Shown here one piece after another: positions 28,727 to 36,841 of a DNA stretch of 64,000 nucleotides; positions within the stretch are counted from its first letter, which is position 1, and every line of letters begins with the position of its first letter. This DNA is from Samsonia erythrinae (GTDB lineage: Bacteria > Pseudomonadota > Gammaproteobacteria > Enterobacterales > Enterobacteriaceae). The stretch is from the NCBI RefSeq assembly GCF_004342665.1, contig NZ_SMBY01000007.1, positions 169,839-233,838 of the forward strand. Reading direction: 5' to 3'. Position numbers and translations under genes: made by a program. The notes beneath the pieces are model-generated. The model was not told where the DNA came from. It saw nothing but the letters and a program-made list of their open reading frames with translations, and did not search any database.

Positions 28727-29582
28727 GGTTTCTTCCGCGACGGGAGGTTTGCCCCTGATGGAGGTGGAAAACCTGCGGGTGAGCTTCGTAAACCGCGATG
28801 CGGTGACGGACGCCGTGCGCGGCGTGTCTTTCCGCCTTGGCTGTGAAAAGCTGGCGATTGTCGGCGAATCCGGTTCCGGTAAGTCAACGGTTGGTCGGGC
28901 GCTGTTACAGTTACACCCGCACAGTGCGCGGATTACGGCGGACAAACTACGCTTCGGCGATACCGATCTGCTGAAAGCGGACGAGGCGCGGATGCGCCAG
29001 ATTCGCGGCAAGCGTATATCCATGATTATGCAGGATCCCAAATATTCGCTGAATCCGGTGGTTTGCGTGGGCGATCAGATCGCCGAAGCCTATCTGGCGC
29101 ACCATAAAGTGTCTCACCGGGAGGCGAAGGAAAAAGTCATGGCGATGTTGGACGTGGTGCGTATTCGCCAGCCGGAGCGGGTATACCATCTGTACCCGCA
29201 TGAAATTTCCGGCGGGCAGGGGCAGCGCATTATGATTGCGATGATGCTGATCACCGAGCCAGAAATCGTGATTGCCGATGAACCGACCTCGGCGCTGGAT
29301 GTCTCCGTGCGTTTGCAGGTGCTGGCGATGCTGGACGATCTGGTGAGCGAGCGCGGGCTGGGGCTGATTTTTATCAGCCATGACATCAATCTGGTGCGCA
29401 GCTTCTGCGATCGCGTGCTGGTGATGTACGCCGGGCGTATCGTGGAATCCATTGCGGCGGCCGATCTGGACAACGCGCAGCACCCGTATACGCGCGGGCT
29501 GCTGAATTCACTGCCGGATATCGACCATCGGCGTCCCCGTTTGCCGGTAATGAATCGCGATCCGGCCTGGATCAAGGGATAG
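28698..29582 (+). CDS. ABC transporter ATP-binding protein, DppD/OppD type
   Basis: A 294-residue ATPase: Walker A GESGSGKSTVG, Q-loop MIMQDPKYSLNP, signature EISGGQGQRIMIAMML, Walker B VIADEPTSALD, and the switch His in FISHDINLV. The C-terminus has the oligopeptide-transporter tail (HPYTRGLLNSLPDIDHRRPRLPV). GTG 28698 is chosen because AGGAG (28684-28688) directly abuts the in-frame ATG at 28689, leaving no spacing for it. The gene overlaps the permease end by 29 bases. Confidence 0.9.
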   Translation: MTSSIPELNKVSSATGGLPLMEVENLRVSFVNRDAVTDAVRGVSFRLGCEKLAIVGESGSGKSTVGRALLQLHPHSARITADKLRFGDTDLLKADEARMRQIRGKRISMIMQDPKYSLNPVVCVGDQIAEAYLAHHKVSHREAKEKVMAMLDVVRIRQPERVYHLYPHEISGGQGQRIMIAMMLITEPEIVIADEPTSALDVSVRLQVLAMLDDLVSERGLGLIFISHDINLVRSFCDRVLVMYAGRIVESIAAADLDNAQHPYTRGLLNSLPDIDHRRPRLPVMNRDPAWIKG

Positions 29583-29593
29583 AGGAGATAATC

Positions 29594-30403
29594 ATGGCAA
29601 CTGAAGCAATGCGTCAGCGTCAGCCGATGATCGAAGTGCGTAACCTGAATCTCTCTTTTGGTCAGGGCAGTGTGAAGAATCAGGTGTTGTACGATGTGAA
29701 CCTGACCGTCAACGATGGCGAGATCTTCGGGCTGGTGGGGGAGTCAGGTTCCGGTAAGACCACGGTGCTGAAATGTCTGGCCGGGCTGTTTAATCATTGG
29801 GAAGGGACGCTGGTGATTGATGGAAAAACGCTGGCGCATCGGATCGATCAGGCGCGCTGTCGTCAGGTGCAGATGGTGTTTCAGGATCCTTATGGGTCGC
29901 TGCACCCCCGGCATACGGTGGAGTCGATTCTGGAAGAGCCGCTGTCGATTCACCGCTTTGACGATCGGGACGATCGTATCGATAGCCTGCTGGAGAAAGT
30001 CGGTCTGGGAACGCACTTTCGTCGCCGCTATCCGCACCAGCTTTCGGGCGGGCAGCGTCAGCGCGTGGCGATCGCCCGGGCGCTGATCCTTGAGCCGAGG
30101 GTGCTGTTGCTCGATGAGCCGACGTCGGCGCTGGACGTCTCGGTGCAGGCGGAAATTCTCAATCTGCTCATGGAGTTGCAGCAGCAGGAACAGCTGACCT
30201 ACCTGATGGTGACGCACGATTTGGGCGTCATTTCCCATCTCTGCCATCGGGTGGCGGTGATGCAGTACGGCAAGATACTGGAAACGCTGGAAACCGACGA
30301 CCTGACCAGCGATGTGCCGAAGGATGCGTACACCGCCATGCTGGTGGAGGCCAGCCGCCAGTACAGTCGCGATCTGGCGGTGCGTTCGGAGCGTATGGGC
30401 TAG
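29594..30403 (+). CDS. ABC transporter ATP-binding protein, DppF/OppF type
   Basis: A 269-residue ATPase: Walker A GESGSGKTTVL, Q-loop MVFQDPYGSLHPRHTV, signature QLSGGQRQRVAIARAL, Walker B LLLDEPTSALD, switch His in VTHDLGV. It completes a five-gene transporter (binding protein, two permeases, two ATPases), 11 bases after the first ATPase. The operon ends at a repeat element and a terminator. Confidence 0.92.
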   Translation: MATEAMRQRQPMIEVRNLNLSFGQGSVKNQVLYDVNLTVNDGEIFGLVGESGSGKTTVLKCLAGLFNHWEGTLVIDGKTLAHRIDQARCRQVQMVFQDPYGSLHPRHTVESILEEPLSIHRFDDRDDRIDSLLEKVGLGTHFRRRYPHQLSGGQRQRVAIARALILEPRVLLLDEPTSALDVSVQAEILNLLMELQQQEQLTYLMVTHDLGVISHLCHRVAVMQYGKILETLETDDLTSDVPKDAYTAMLVEASRQYSRDLAVRSERMG

Positions 30404-30428
30404 ATAGGTTACGAGACAATCATCATGA

Positions 30429-30700
30429 TGGCCGAGTAATCGTCCTCAGACCGTTGACAAACCCATCACCTTTTATCGAACGGTGAGAATGGAATGGAAG
30501 AGTAAAGCGTCCGCGCCAGGGACAAAAGCGTCAGGAACGCTTTTGAACGTCGCATGCGGCGGCCCTGAAAGGGTGAATCTCAGGGATGAGATTCATATCT
30601 GCGCGGTTCGAGCTTACAGGGACGTACTTGCAGCGTCTTTACGATCCATCCATTATCGCCGCATATCGGACTTTGTCAGCAAACTCTGGCCGAGTAATCG
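30429..30700. repeat. 14-bp direct repeat flanking repeat element copy A
   Basis: TGGCCGAGTAATCG occurs at 30429-30442 and again at 30687-30700, bracketing the element between them. The right copy is part of an intact terminator hairpin; the left copy holds the same 5' arm and loop but a spoiled 3' arm. This looks like a target-site duplication made within a terminator stem. Confidence 0.6.
30445..30686. repeat. Palindrome-ended intergenic repeat, copy A (242 bp)
   Basis: The left end CTCAGACCGTTGACAAAC and the inverted right end (GAGTTTGCTGACAAAG on the minus strand) form imperfect terminal inverted repeats. The outer parts align with copy B at 34891-35034, for example GAAGAGTAAAGCG and GACGATC/TACGATC-CATCC-like segments. 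Copy A has about 100 extra internal bases between two CAGGGAC words (30517 and 30617). That interior holds two perfect hairpins (30524-30544, 8-bp stem; 30574-30595, 9-bp stem). No open reading frame of its own. It resembles a miniature non-autonomous element. Confidence 0.65.
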
Positions 30701-30710
30701 GCCTTTTTTT
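30688..30710 (+). terminator. Rho-independent terminator after the ABC operon
   Basis: Stem GGCCGA (30688-30693), loop GTAA, TCGGCC (30698-30703), then seven T. It is about 285 bases past the last ATPase gene because repeat copy A lies between. It also insulates ppiA. Confidence 0.8.
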
Positions 30711-30851
30711 ATCGTTTATGCAGGTTTTCGCTCACAGTTGGTTACGAATAGACGTTTCTACGTAAAAAAAGGTAAATGGGTAGCGTTGAGGAGTAGGGAT
30801 ACTTACAATCACTACGCTTTGTGTAGTTGGCCTCTTCAAAAAGGAATTCTC

Positions 30852-31421
30852 ATGTTCAAGCGTACTCTGGTTGCTGCGGCAGCCCTTATTTCACTGGCGG
30901 CGTTTTCTCCGACGTTTGCGGCTTCCGGATCGACTCATGTGCTGCTGACGACCTCTGCGGGCGATATCGAACTGTCTTTAGATGATCAAAAGGCACCCGT
31001 TTCGGTAAAAAATTTCGTCGAGTACGTTAACAGCGGCTTTTATAACGACACGACGTTTCACCGTGTGATCCCCGGTTTTATGGTACAGGGCGGCGGCTTT
31101 TCCGGCGATATGAGCCAGAAAGCGACGCACGCGCCGATCAAAAACGAGGCGGACAACGGTCTGCGCAACCAGCGCGGCACCATCGCCATGGCGCGTACTG
31201 CGGAAAAAGACAGTGCGACCAGTCAGTTTTTCATCAACGTCGCGGATAATGCTTTTCTCGACCACGGCCAGCGTGATTTTGGCTATGCCGTGTTCGGCAA
31301 AGTGGTGAAGGGCATGGAAGTCGTCGATAAGATCTCGCAGGTGCAAACGAAAAACGTCGGGCCTTATCAGAACGTGCCGACGACGCCTGTCGTGATCCAA
31401 TCCGCGAAAGTGTTGCCCTGA
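30852..31421 (+). CDS. ppiA: Periplasmic peptidyl-prolyl cis-trans isomerase A
   Basis: A 189-residue cyclophilin with a signal peptide ([23 protein letters not shown], cut near 23). The active-site region [13 protein letters not shown] contains the catalytic Arg, and [15 protein letters not shown] is the family core. It helps fold periplasmic proteins. ATG 30852, behind AAGGAATTCTC, gives the family length. The frame stays open upstream to 30483, but that part is the repeat and terminator and has no cyclophilin similarity. Confidence 0.97.
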   Translation: MFKRTLVAAAALISLAAFSPTFAASGSTHVLLTTSAGDIELSLDDQKAPVSVKNFVEYVNSGFYNDTTFHRVIPGFMVQGGGFSGDMSQKATHAPIKNEADNGLRNQRGTIAMARTAEKDSATSQFFINVADNAFLDHGQRDFGYAVFGKVVKGMEVVDKISQVQTKNVGPYQNVPTTPVVIQSAKVLP

Positions 31422-31447
31422 AGCTCAATCAAGAGGGAAACCAGCCT

Positions 31448-31475
31448 ATTTCAGCCGCCATGAGACGGCTGAAAT
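31448..31475. terminator. Hairpin between convergent ppiA and chemoreceptor gene
   Basis: Perfect 10-bp stem ATTTCAGCCG (31448-31457) with CGGCTGAAAT (31466-31475), 8-base loop. It has little T tract on the plus side; the convergent position suggests a shared terminator. Confidence 0.55.
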
Positions 31476-31502
31476 CGCATTAACGGTGAGTTATCAGCGA
31501 AG

Positions 31503-33170
31503 TTAAAAGGTTTCCCAGTTTTTCTCGTTTTGGTCAGCGAGAGCTTTTGGCGGTGCAATAACCGCCGCTGCCTTGGCGGGAGGGGCGGTTTTCAGGCTTG
31601 AGGCCTCGCTTGCGGCGGAAAGCTTAAATATTGATACGACCTCCGTCAGGTGGCGCGCCTGTTCTTCCAGAGACGAAGAGGCGGCCGCAGACTGTTCGAC
31701 CAGCGCGGCGTTCTGCTGCGTGACATTATCCATTTCGACCACGGCAGCGCCAACCTGTGTAATCCCTTTGCTCTGTTCGCTTGAGGCTGACGCGATTTCA
31801 CCCATAATATCCGTAACGTTGGTGATCGCCTTCATGATGTTGTTCATCGAGTTCCCCGCCAGCGAGACCTGCTGAGACCCAATTGTGACGTTATTCGCCG
31901 ACTCGGCGATGAGCCCTTCGATCTCTTTTGCTGCCTGTGCGCTACGCTGTGCCAGATTGCGCACTTCACTTGCCACGACGGCGAATCCTCTGCCTTGTTC
32001 GCCGGCGCGGGCGGCTTCCACCGCGGCGTTTAACGCCAGAATATTGGTCTGGAAAGCGATGCTATTGATGACGGTGGTGATGTCGGAGATTTTCTGCGAA
32101 CTATTGGCAATGGTGTTCATCGTCTTGATGACGCTTTCAACGATATCGCCCCCTTCGTTAGCGGTTTTAGAGGCATTTTGGGCTAGCGTACTGGCTTGAC
32201 CGGCGTTTTCCGCATTCTGTTTTACCACGGCGCTCAGTTCTTCCATGCTGGCGGCGGTTTGTTCCAGCGCGGAAGCCTGCTCTTCGGTTCGCGAGGAGAG
32301 GTCCGTATTGCCGGATGCGATCTCGCCCGCACTACGGTAGATCTGTTCGGCGCTTGAACGAATGTCGGAGACGGTTTTCACCCAGTTTTCCTGCATCTGC
32401 TGGACAAACGGGATCAGTTTACCCACGCAGTTTTTCCCACTTTGTTCAATATGGGTGTGCAATTGCCCGATAGACAGCACCTGAAGATGTTGTTTGATCA
32501 AATCGAGCGGGCGGACGACGAATTTCGCCAGATAGCGATCTGTCAGCAGCACGATGATCAATCCGGCGACGAGCGCGGCAATCAGCATTTTCTGGCATCC
32601 GCTCACCCAGGCGGCGATACGGGATTGCGCCTCTTCTTTCAGCCGGCTGATCACCCCATTGTATTGATTTATCGCAGTGGTGAAATTCCGGCGCAGCTCG
32701 CGATATTGTACGCTGGAAAGTTGCTGGAACGCGTCGAAACGCTCCGCTTTTACGGCATCATACATGGGGACGACAGCCTGACTGAACAGTTGATAAGAAC
32801 TGTTGTAGATACTGTCGATTGTCGCTGGATCGATGTTGCCGTGATCGACGGCCTGAAACGCCTTCAAACCGGCTCTGAGGCTGTCGATTTCAATGGCTGC
32901 GGCTTGTAGCTCCTGCGCAAAAGCGGCGGCATTGTTTTGCTCCCCGACCTCCACCGCGCGATCCAACGCGATTTTGGCGCGATAGTATTGTCCACTGGCG
33001 CCGTTAATAATGTCGCCGTTATTTTGCTGAACGTTAGTGAGGTCAATTTCAGAGGTTAGCTGATTTAATGAATAGAGCGCGAAGGTGGAAACGCCGCCCC
33101 AAAGGAGTGAAAACAGGACGAGGATCAGAATCATCATCGTTCTGATTTTGGTGTTGCGAATAAAATTCAT
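31503..33170 (-). CDS. Methyl-accepting chemotaxis protein (Tar/Tsr type)
   Basis: A 555-residue chemoreceptor. TM1 (about 12-33), a periplasmic four-helix-bundle sensor (34-190), TM2 (about 190-215), a HAMP domain, then the cytoplasmic coiled coil with the invariant hairpin tip ([30 protein letters not shown]) and methylation helices. It ends in NWETF, the pentapeptide that tethers CheR and CheB. The ligand is unknown. It follows pelZ on the same strand, 402 bases downstream, but has its own sigma-28-type promoter, so it is a flagellar-regulon gene rather than part of the pel operon. Confidence 0.94.
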   Translation of the reverse strand: MNFIRNTKIRTMMILILVLFSLLWGGVSTFALYSLNQLTSEIDLTNVQQNNGDIINGASGQYYRAKIALDRAVEVGEQNNAAAFAQELQAAAIEIDSLRAGLKAFQAVDHGNIDPATIDSIYNSSYQLFSQAVVPMYDAVKAERFDAFQQLSSVQYRELRRNFTTAINQYNGVISRLKEEAQSRIAAWVSGCQKMLIAALVAGLIIVLLTDRYLAKFVVRPLDLIKQHLQVLSIGQLHTHIEQSGKNCVGKLIPFVQQMQENWVKTVSDIRSSAEQIYRSAGEIASGNTDLSSRTEEQASALEQTAASMEELSAVVKQNAENAGQASTLAQNASKTANEGGDIVESVIKTMNTIANSSQKISDITTVINSIAFQTNILALNAAVEAARAGEQGRGFAVVASEVRNLAQRSAQAAKEIEGLIAESANNVTIGSQQVSLAGNSMNNIMKAITNVTDIMGEIASASSEQSKGITQVGAAVVEMDNVTQQNAALVEQSAAASSSLEEQARHLTEVVSIFKLSAASEASSLKTAPPAKAAAVIAPPKALADQNEKNWETF

Positions 33171-33293
33171 GGTGTAAACCCTGGTAAGGTTATGATTTTT
33201 AAGTTCCCTTTTTAGAGGGGTGTTTTTTGCCTCCTTGCTGTTAACCTGAAAAAAACAGGCTGTCCGGGAATGTCACTGGTGTTTCTGACTGTG

Positions 33294-33320
33294 TTATCGG
33301 CGTGTTATAAATTGGCTTGA
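33294..33320 (-). promoter_or_regulatory. Sigma-28 (FliA) promoter of the chemoreceptor gene
   Basis: On the minus strand TCAAGCCA (33320-33313), an 11-base spacer, and GCCGATAA (33301-33294). The -10 element matches the FliA consensus exactly and the spacer length is ideal; the -35 matches at four of eight positions. The predicted leader is about 115 bases. Confidence 0.75.
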
Positions 33321-33481
33321 ATTGTTTTTAATTATTTATATATTTTAGCCGGCGGGATAAAGCGTCTGGTTTCCAAAAAGTTTTCTTTTATGTCGTCGTG
33401 CGGGGTAGGGCTAGGTGCACGCGGTTTGGATCGCCAGTGCCGCAACTCGGTGCCCCATAAACGAAAATCGCCCTTTGGGTC

Positions 33482-33516
33482 AACAAAAACGCGGCTCAGG
33501 CTTTAACGTTTTTGTT
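33482..33516 (-). terminator. Candidate pelZ terminator
   Basis: AACAAAAACG (33482-33491) pairs with CGTTTTTGTT (33507-33516) around a 15-base loop, about 56 bases past the pelZ stop. The stem is AT-rich and U-rich on either strand, so it is weaker than a typical GC-rich terminator. Confidence 0.4.
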
Positions 33517-33572
33517 CCGATACGGCACTGAAATTTCCCGCCTTTCACGCGCTTAACGAACACGACGCGACG

Positions 33573-34841
33573 TTACTCCAGCGACTTCGCCAACTGCTGT
33601 AGCCAGGCGTCCACGCCCGTAGAGGGGACGCTCAACTGACGATAGGTTGCTGTTGCTGTAGGGTAACCGCCGACGTCTTCCTGGCTATTTACGAAGCCAC
33701 CCTTACGTTGGTTAAACTGATCCACGATACGTTTATCGACGGCATCGCGATCGTTGGGGCGAGCGCCTGCATGTTGCAGTACCTGATGAGTCACCGTGCT
33801 GGCGGGGGATGCCGTTAATCCTGAAGGCCAGATAGGCGACACTTTCAGCAGGTGAATGCCTTTTCCGGAGGTTTGCGGTGCGGTTTTTCCCTTGATGTCG
33901 TAAGCAAGGTTATCTGACATCCAGACGTCACCATTGCTGTTACTTCCTACCAGCCCCAGACCGGTTTTGGTGTTGGCACCGTAATGCATCACGTTACCGA
34001 CGACGGAGATTTGTGGGCTGAGAGGCCGGGTCTTCCCTTCCCACTCTCTTTCGACCAGACCGACACGGATCCCCCAAATACCGGGGTTGTAGATCAGGTT
34101 ATTGACCATAACGCCGGTTGAACCGCCTTTGAACCAGGCGTTACGCTCGTTATTGTGCGCATACAGGTTGCCAACGATCGCCACGTTGGTCACGTTGTCG
34201 TGCACCAATGTTCCCATCGAATGAATACCTTTGGTATGGGCCGAGTCGTACAACCCTTCTGCAATGATATTGTTCGAGAGAGTGATACGGTGTGCGGTGC
34301 CCTGCGGCCCATTATCACGGGGACCGGAAATGGACAGATTCTCGTCTGTGCCCCAGGCAAAGCTGGCGTGATCGATGACGACATTGTACGCATTTGGGCC
34401 GGTAATCGAGACATCGCGTTCGAAGCCGCTTTTTTTGCCCATGCCAGCGTCGCCGATACGGAAACGGATATGTTGCATAAGTACGTCATGCGTGGTGATG
34501 CTCATGCCGCCGCGAATGAGGGTGATGCCGGGAGAAGGTGCCGTCTGTCCGGCGATGGTGACGAATGGTTCCGCTAACCGGAGGTCGCTTTTATTCAGGT
34601 CGATAATACCGCCAACGTCAAAAATGATAATGCGTGGCCCTTTGGTGGCGAGGGCTTCCCTGAGTGAGCCTTTCCCGGAAGAAGCCAGTGTTGTGACGCG
34701 GATAATGCGACCGCCACTGCCAGCGACGGTATCGGTTCCGAATCCTTTCAATTCCGGCGCAGCCGGTGTGGCGGCAGTCACTACGGGGGCGAGCCCCAGA
34801 CTGGCGCTGAAGAGCGCGGCGAACAGAAGATGACGTTTCAT
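33573..34841 (-). CDS. pelZ: Secreted pectate lyase PelZ, PL1 family
   Basis: A 422-residue protein with signal peptide (about residues 1-23, ending VTA) and a right-handed beta-helix typical of PL1. VVIDHASFAWGTDENLSISGP corresponds to the PL1 xWIDHxxF calcium/catalytic face, and NERNAWFKGGSTGVMVNNLIYNPG to the region around the catalytic base. Length fits Dickeya/Pectobacterium PelZ (about 420). As in those genera it follows a pelC-like gene. Its ATG lies only 24 bases beyond a terminator T run, with AAGGAAAGGAA as the ribosome site, so it may depend on readthrough. Confidence 0.88.
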   Translation of the reverse strand: MKRHLLFAALFSASLGLAPVVTAATPAAPELKGFGTDTVAGSGGRIIRVTTLASSGKGSLREALATKGPRIIIFDVGGIIDLNKSDLRLAEPFVTIAGQTAPSPGITLIRGGMSITTHDVLMQHIRFRIGDAGMGKKSGFERDVSITGPNAYNVVIDHASFAWGTDENLSISGPRDNGPQGTAHRITLSNNIIAEGLYDSAHTKGIHSMGTLVHDNVTNVAIVGNLYAHNNERNAWFKGGSTGVMVNNLIYNPGIWGIRVGLVEREWEGKTRPLSPQISVVGNVMHYGANTKTGLGLVGSNSNGDVWMSDNLAYDIKGKTAPQTSGKGIHLLKVSPIWPSGLTASPASTVTHQVLQHAGARPNDRDAVDKRIVDQFNQRKGGFVNSQEDVGGYPTATATYRQLSVPSTGVDAWLQQLAKSLE

Positions 34842-34865
34842 TTCCTTTCCTTGAATATTAACGAT

Positions 34866-34894
34866 AAAAATGAGCGAGCCATCAGGCTCGCTCA
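34866..34894 (-). terminator. Rho-independent terminator of pelC, just before pelZ
   Basis: Minus-strand hairpin TGAGCGAGCC (34894-34885), loop TGAT, GGCTCGCTCA (34880-34871), then TTTTT (34870-34866). It follows pelC (with repeat copy B between) and lies 24 bases before the pelZ start codon. Its 3' half plus tail is the same 19 bases as the terminator of the next pectate lyase gene. Confidence 0.85.
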
Positions 34895-35034
34895 GACCAT
34901 TGATAAACCGATTTTGCGAATGAAAACGGGAGTAACGGAATAGAAGAGTAAAGCGTTTGCGTCAGGGATGTATTTACCGCGCCTTGACGATCTATCCGTT
35001 ATCCCGTTTGGCGGTCTTTGTCAGCAACCTCAGC
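34891..35034. repeat. Palindrome-ended intergenic repeat, copy B (144 bp)
   Basis: The left end CTCAGACCATTGATAAACC and the inverted right end (CTGAGGTTGCTGACAAAG) match the termini of copy A at 30445-30686. The internal GAAGAGTAAAGCG and CTATCCGTTAT stretches also match it. Copy B lacks about 100 internal bases and has one CAGGGA word where copy A has two. It abuts the pelC terminator hairpin, and the hairpin word AGCGAGC (34873-34879) recurs at 35032-35038 on the far side. Confidence 0.6.
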
Positions 35035-35100
35035 GAGCTGTACTCCGTGAGAAAAAGAAACGGGCGTTAGTCTCGCTTGCCGGCGACCGTGATGACCTCA

Positions 35101-36228
35101 TTACCCGTTACACTCTGCGGCCGTCAGCACGGCGAGGTTTTTACCCGCACCGGCATAATTCGCCAGCTTATCCTTCACGCACTGTGCGGAAACCGGGGAG
35201 TAGCTGTACGGGACTGAGGGGAACGTGCCTGTGCTTTTCCAGTCTTCGGCGTTCACGTAGGGTTTGGAATCCTTATCCCAGGTGATGTTGTATTTGGCGA
35301 AGTCGGACGGGCTCATGACGTTGTTATTGCGCAGATCCCAGGTGCCGAAGTTAGAACCGTCGTAACGTGAGGTCACCGGATTCTTCGCATTCTCAAACCA
35401 GTTGCGTTCGATCAACGCAATCCCTTTCTGACGCACGTTCAAGCCGGAGCTGGTGATGCCGGTATACAGGTTGTTATACGCGTGAACCTGGCCGCCACGT
35501 TGCAGCGGGAGACGCGCGTTCACGTCGCTGTATATGTTGTGATGATAAGTCAGGTTGCGACCGGTATCGCTGCTGCTGAACCCGCTTAGCCCCACTTTCT
35601 TGATGCCATGAATGTAGTTGTACGACACCGTGACGTTGGTTGAGGCCTTCTTGATATCAATCGCCGATTCGAACGTGGTATCGCCGTCTTTGGTGCCCTG
35701 ACACTCAACGTTTTTGGCGAAAATCTCGTTATGGTCAATCCAGACGTTTGGCGTGTTGTCGATGCGAATCGCGTCGCCGTCCTGCGCGCCGCCCGGCATA
35801 TAGCCAAAACGCATATTACGTATGACGACATCGGAGGATTTTGTCAGCCAGATCCCGAAATTTGCGGAAGAGCCATTCGTGCCGATGATGGTAATACCTT
35901 TGGTAAACTCTTTGATTTCCACACCACGCGCGGGCTTTTTCCATTGCTCACAAAGGTTGTTTTCAGCGTCTTTGATTAGCGCATCTTCATTACCGTTATA
36001 GGTAATAACGAGTGGATAAGCCCCGCCTTTGACTTTTTTACCGTTGGCGTCCTTTTTCGCGGCGTTGATGATATCGACGATATCTTGCATGGAGCGTGCT
36101 GTTTTTTTCACGGCACCGGCAACATCGCCGCCATCAGTCGTGGAATAACCCCCCGTATTTGCCGCAATAGCAGGATTAACAGCGAACAATAATAGTCCCG
36201 CGGCGGCAGAAGGCAGTAGGTATTTCAT
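35101..36228 (-). CDS. pelC: Secreted pectate lyase, PL1 (PelC type)
   Basis: A 375-residue secreted endo-pectate lyase that cleaves polygalacturonate by beta-elimination. A signal peptide MKYLLPSAAAGLLLFAVNPAIA (cleavage after residue 22) precedes the mature ANTGGY. PL1 hallmarks: calcium-site NVWIDHNEIF and DGDTTFESAIDIK, and the catalytic-Arg segment ARLPLQRGGQVHAYNN. Cysteines that could form the family disulfides are present. ATG 36228 is used because the signal peptide starts there; 15 upstream in-frame codons were dropped. It is followed by repeat copy B, a terminator and pelZ. Named pelC from its place beside pelZ. Confidence 0.92.
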   Translation of the reverse strand: MKYLLPSAAAGLLLFAVNPAIAANTGGYSTTDGGDVAGAVKKTARSMQDIVDIINAAKKDANGKKVKGGAYPLVITYNGNEDALIKDAENNLCEQWKKPARGVEIKEFTKGITIIGTNGSSANFGIWLTKSSDVVIRNMRFGYMPGGAQDGDAIRIDNTPNVWIDHNEIFAKNVECQGTKDGDTTFESAIDIKKASTNVTVSYNYIHGIKKVGLSGFSSSDTGRNLTYHHNIYSDVNARLPLQRGGQVHAYNNLYTGITSSGLNVRQKGIALIERNWFENAKNPVTSRYDGSNFGTWDLRNNNVMSPSDFAKYNITWDKDSKPYVNAEDWKSTGTFPSVPYSYSPVSAQCVKDKLANYAGAGKNLAVLTAAECNG

Positions 36229-36306
36229 TTGGGTACTCTCCTTGGAATAAATTTTTGTTTGGCGTTCATCCAATCGTGTCTTTCATTATGTATACTGTTT
36301 CAATAA

Positions 36307-36328
36307 AAATGAAATCACGGTTTGTTGA
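36307..36328 (-). promoter_or_regulatory. KdgR-like operator of pelC
   Basis: AAATGAAA-N6-TTTGTTGA, similar to the KdgR consensus (TGAAA-N6-TTTCA). The left half is a full match and the right half departs (TTTGT). The same deviating right half occurs at the equivalent place upstream of the other pectate lyase gene, 79-83 bases before each ATG. KdgR represses pectinolysis genes until 2-keto-3-deoxygluconate appears. Confidence 0.6.
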
Positions 36329-36552
36329 AGGTCGAGGTAAGTGTTACCACAGAAGATGAATAAATCAAAGTACAGGTATTAAATATATAATGTAGGTAAC
36401 ATAAACGATGTTGTTAATTAGAAAGAGAGGTGCGAAAAATAGTGTTTTTCTTTTTTATATAAAATAATACCAGTGTGTTATTGTTTTTTATGTTTGTTAA
36501 CAGTGTTTTCTATTTTCCTTCCTGTTTCACATTTTTATGTGAGGAGGCTAAT

Positions 36553-36568
36553 TGTGATCGATGTCAGT
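36553..36568 (-). promoter_or_regulatory. CRP-like site upstream of pelC
   Basis: TGTGA-TCGATG-TCAGT: perfect left half and three of five in the right half. It is about 330 bases before the ATG, similar to the site at 38312-38327 upstream of the paralogue. Confidence 0.4.
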
Positions 36569-36735
36569 AAATAAATGGCGAGGTCGGTATTAAATAATGA
36601 CGTAAAAGCGTTTGGTCGCTTAATTGTTAATTAATTGTATGCCTGTGTCGGGGTGATAATACCCTGATTCCTTTTCTCATGTTCTGCCACTTATACTTCC
36701 TATGAAAAATGCAGTGGGTGGGGAGACGTGACGAT

Positions 36736-36765
36736 AAAAATGAGCGAGCTTTTAGCGCTCGCTCA
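36736..36765 (-). terminator. Rho-independent terminator of the second pectate lyase gene
   Basis: Minus-strand hairpin TGAGCGAGC (36765-36757) with GCTCGCTCA (36749-36741) and then TTTTT (36740-36736), 77 bases past the stop codon. The GAGCGAGC arm and the AT tail are shared with the pelC terminator at 34866-34894. Confidence 0.85.
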
Positions 36766-36841
36766 TGAAGCGACCGATCGGCGTGAGATGCAGAGCGAAA
36801 AGGGGCTGCGCCGATTTCCTGTTACATCACCGTCGTGTGCG

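Larger units (their letters stand above)
33171..33572. other. Intergenic region chemoreceptor/pelZ
   Basis: 402 bases between the chemoreceptor start and the pelZ stop. It holds the sigma-28 promoter and a candidate pelZ terminator. A short hairpin CCTG-N7-CAGG lies in the chemoreceptor leader (33245-33259). Nothing else recognisable is seen. Confidence 0.5.
36229..36841. other. Long regulatory region upstream of pelC
   Basis: 613 AT-rich bases between pelC and the stop of the next pectate lyase gene. It holds a KdgR-like box, a CRP-like site and the terminator of the upstream gene. Long, AT-rich leaders of this sort are common at pel genes, which integrate KdgR, CRP and nucleoid proteins. 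No gene is seen. Confidence 0.5.

Noticed and set aside
30483..30851. An upstream in-frame extension of ppiA by 123 codons
   Set aside because: It covers the repeat element and terminator; the signal peptide and ribosome site fix the start at 30852.
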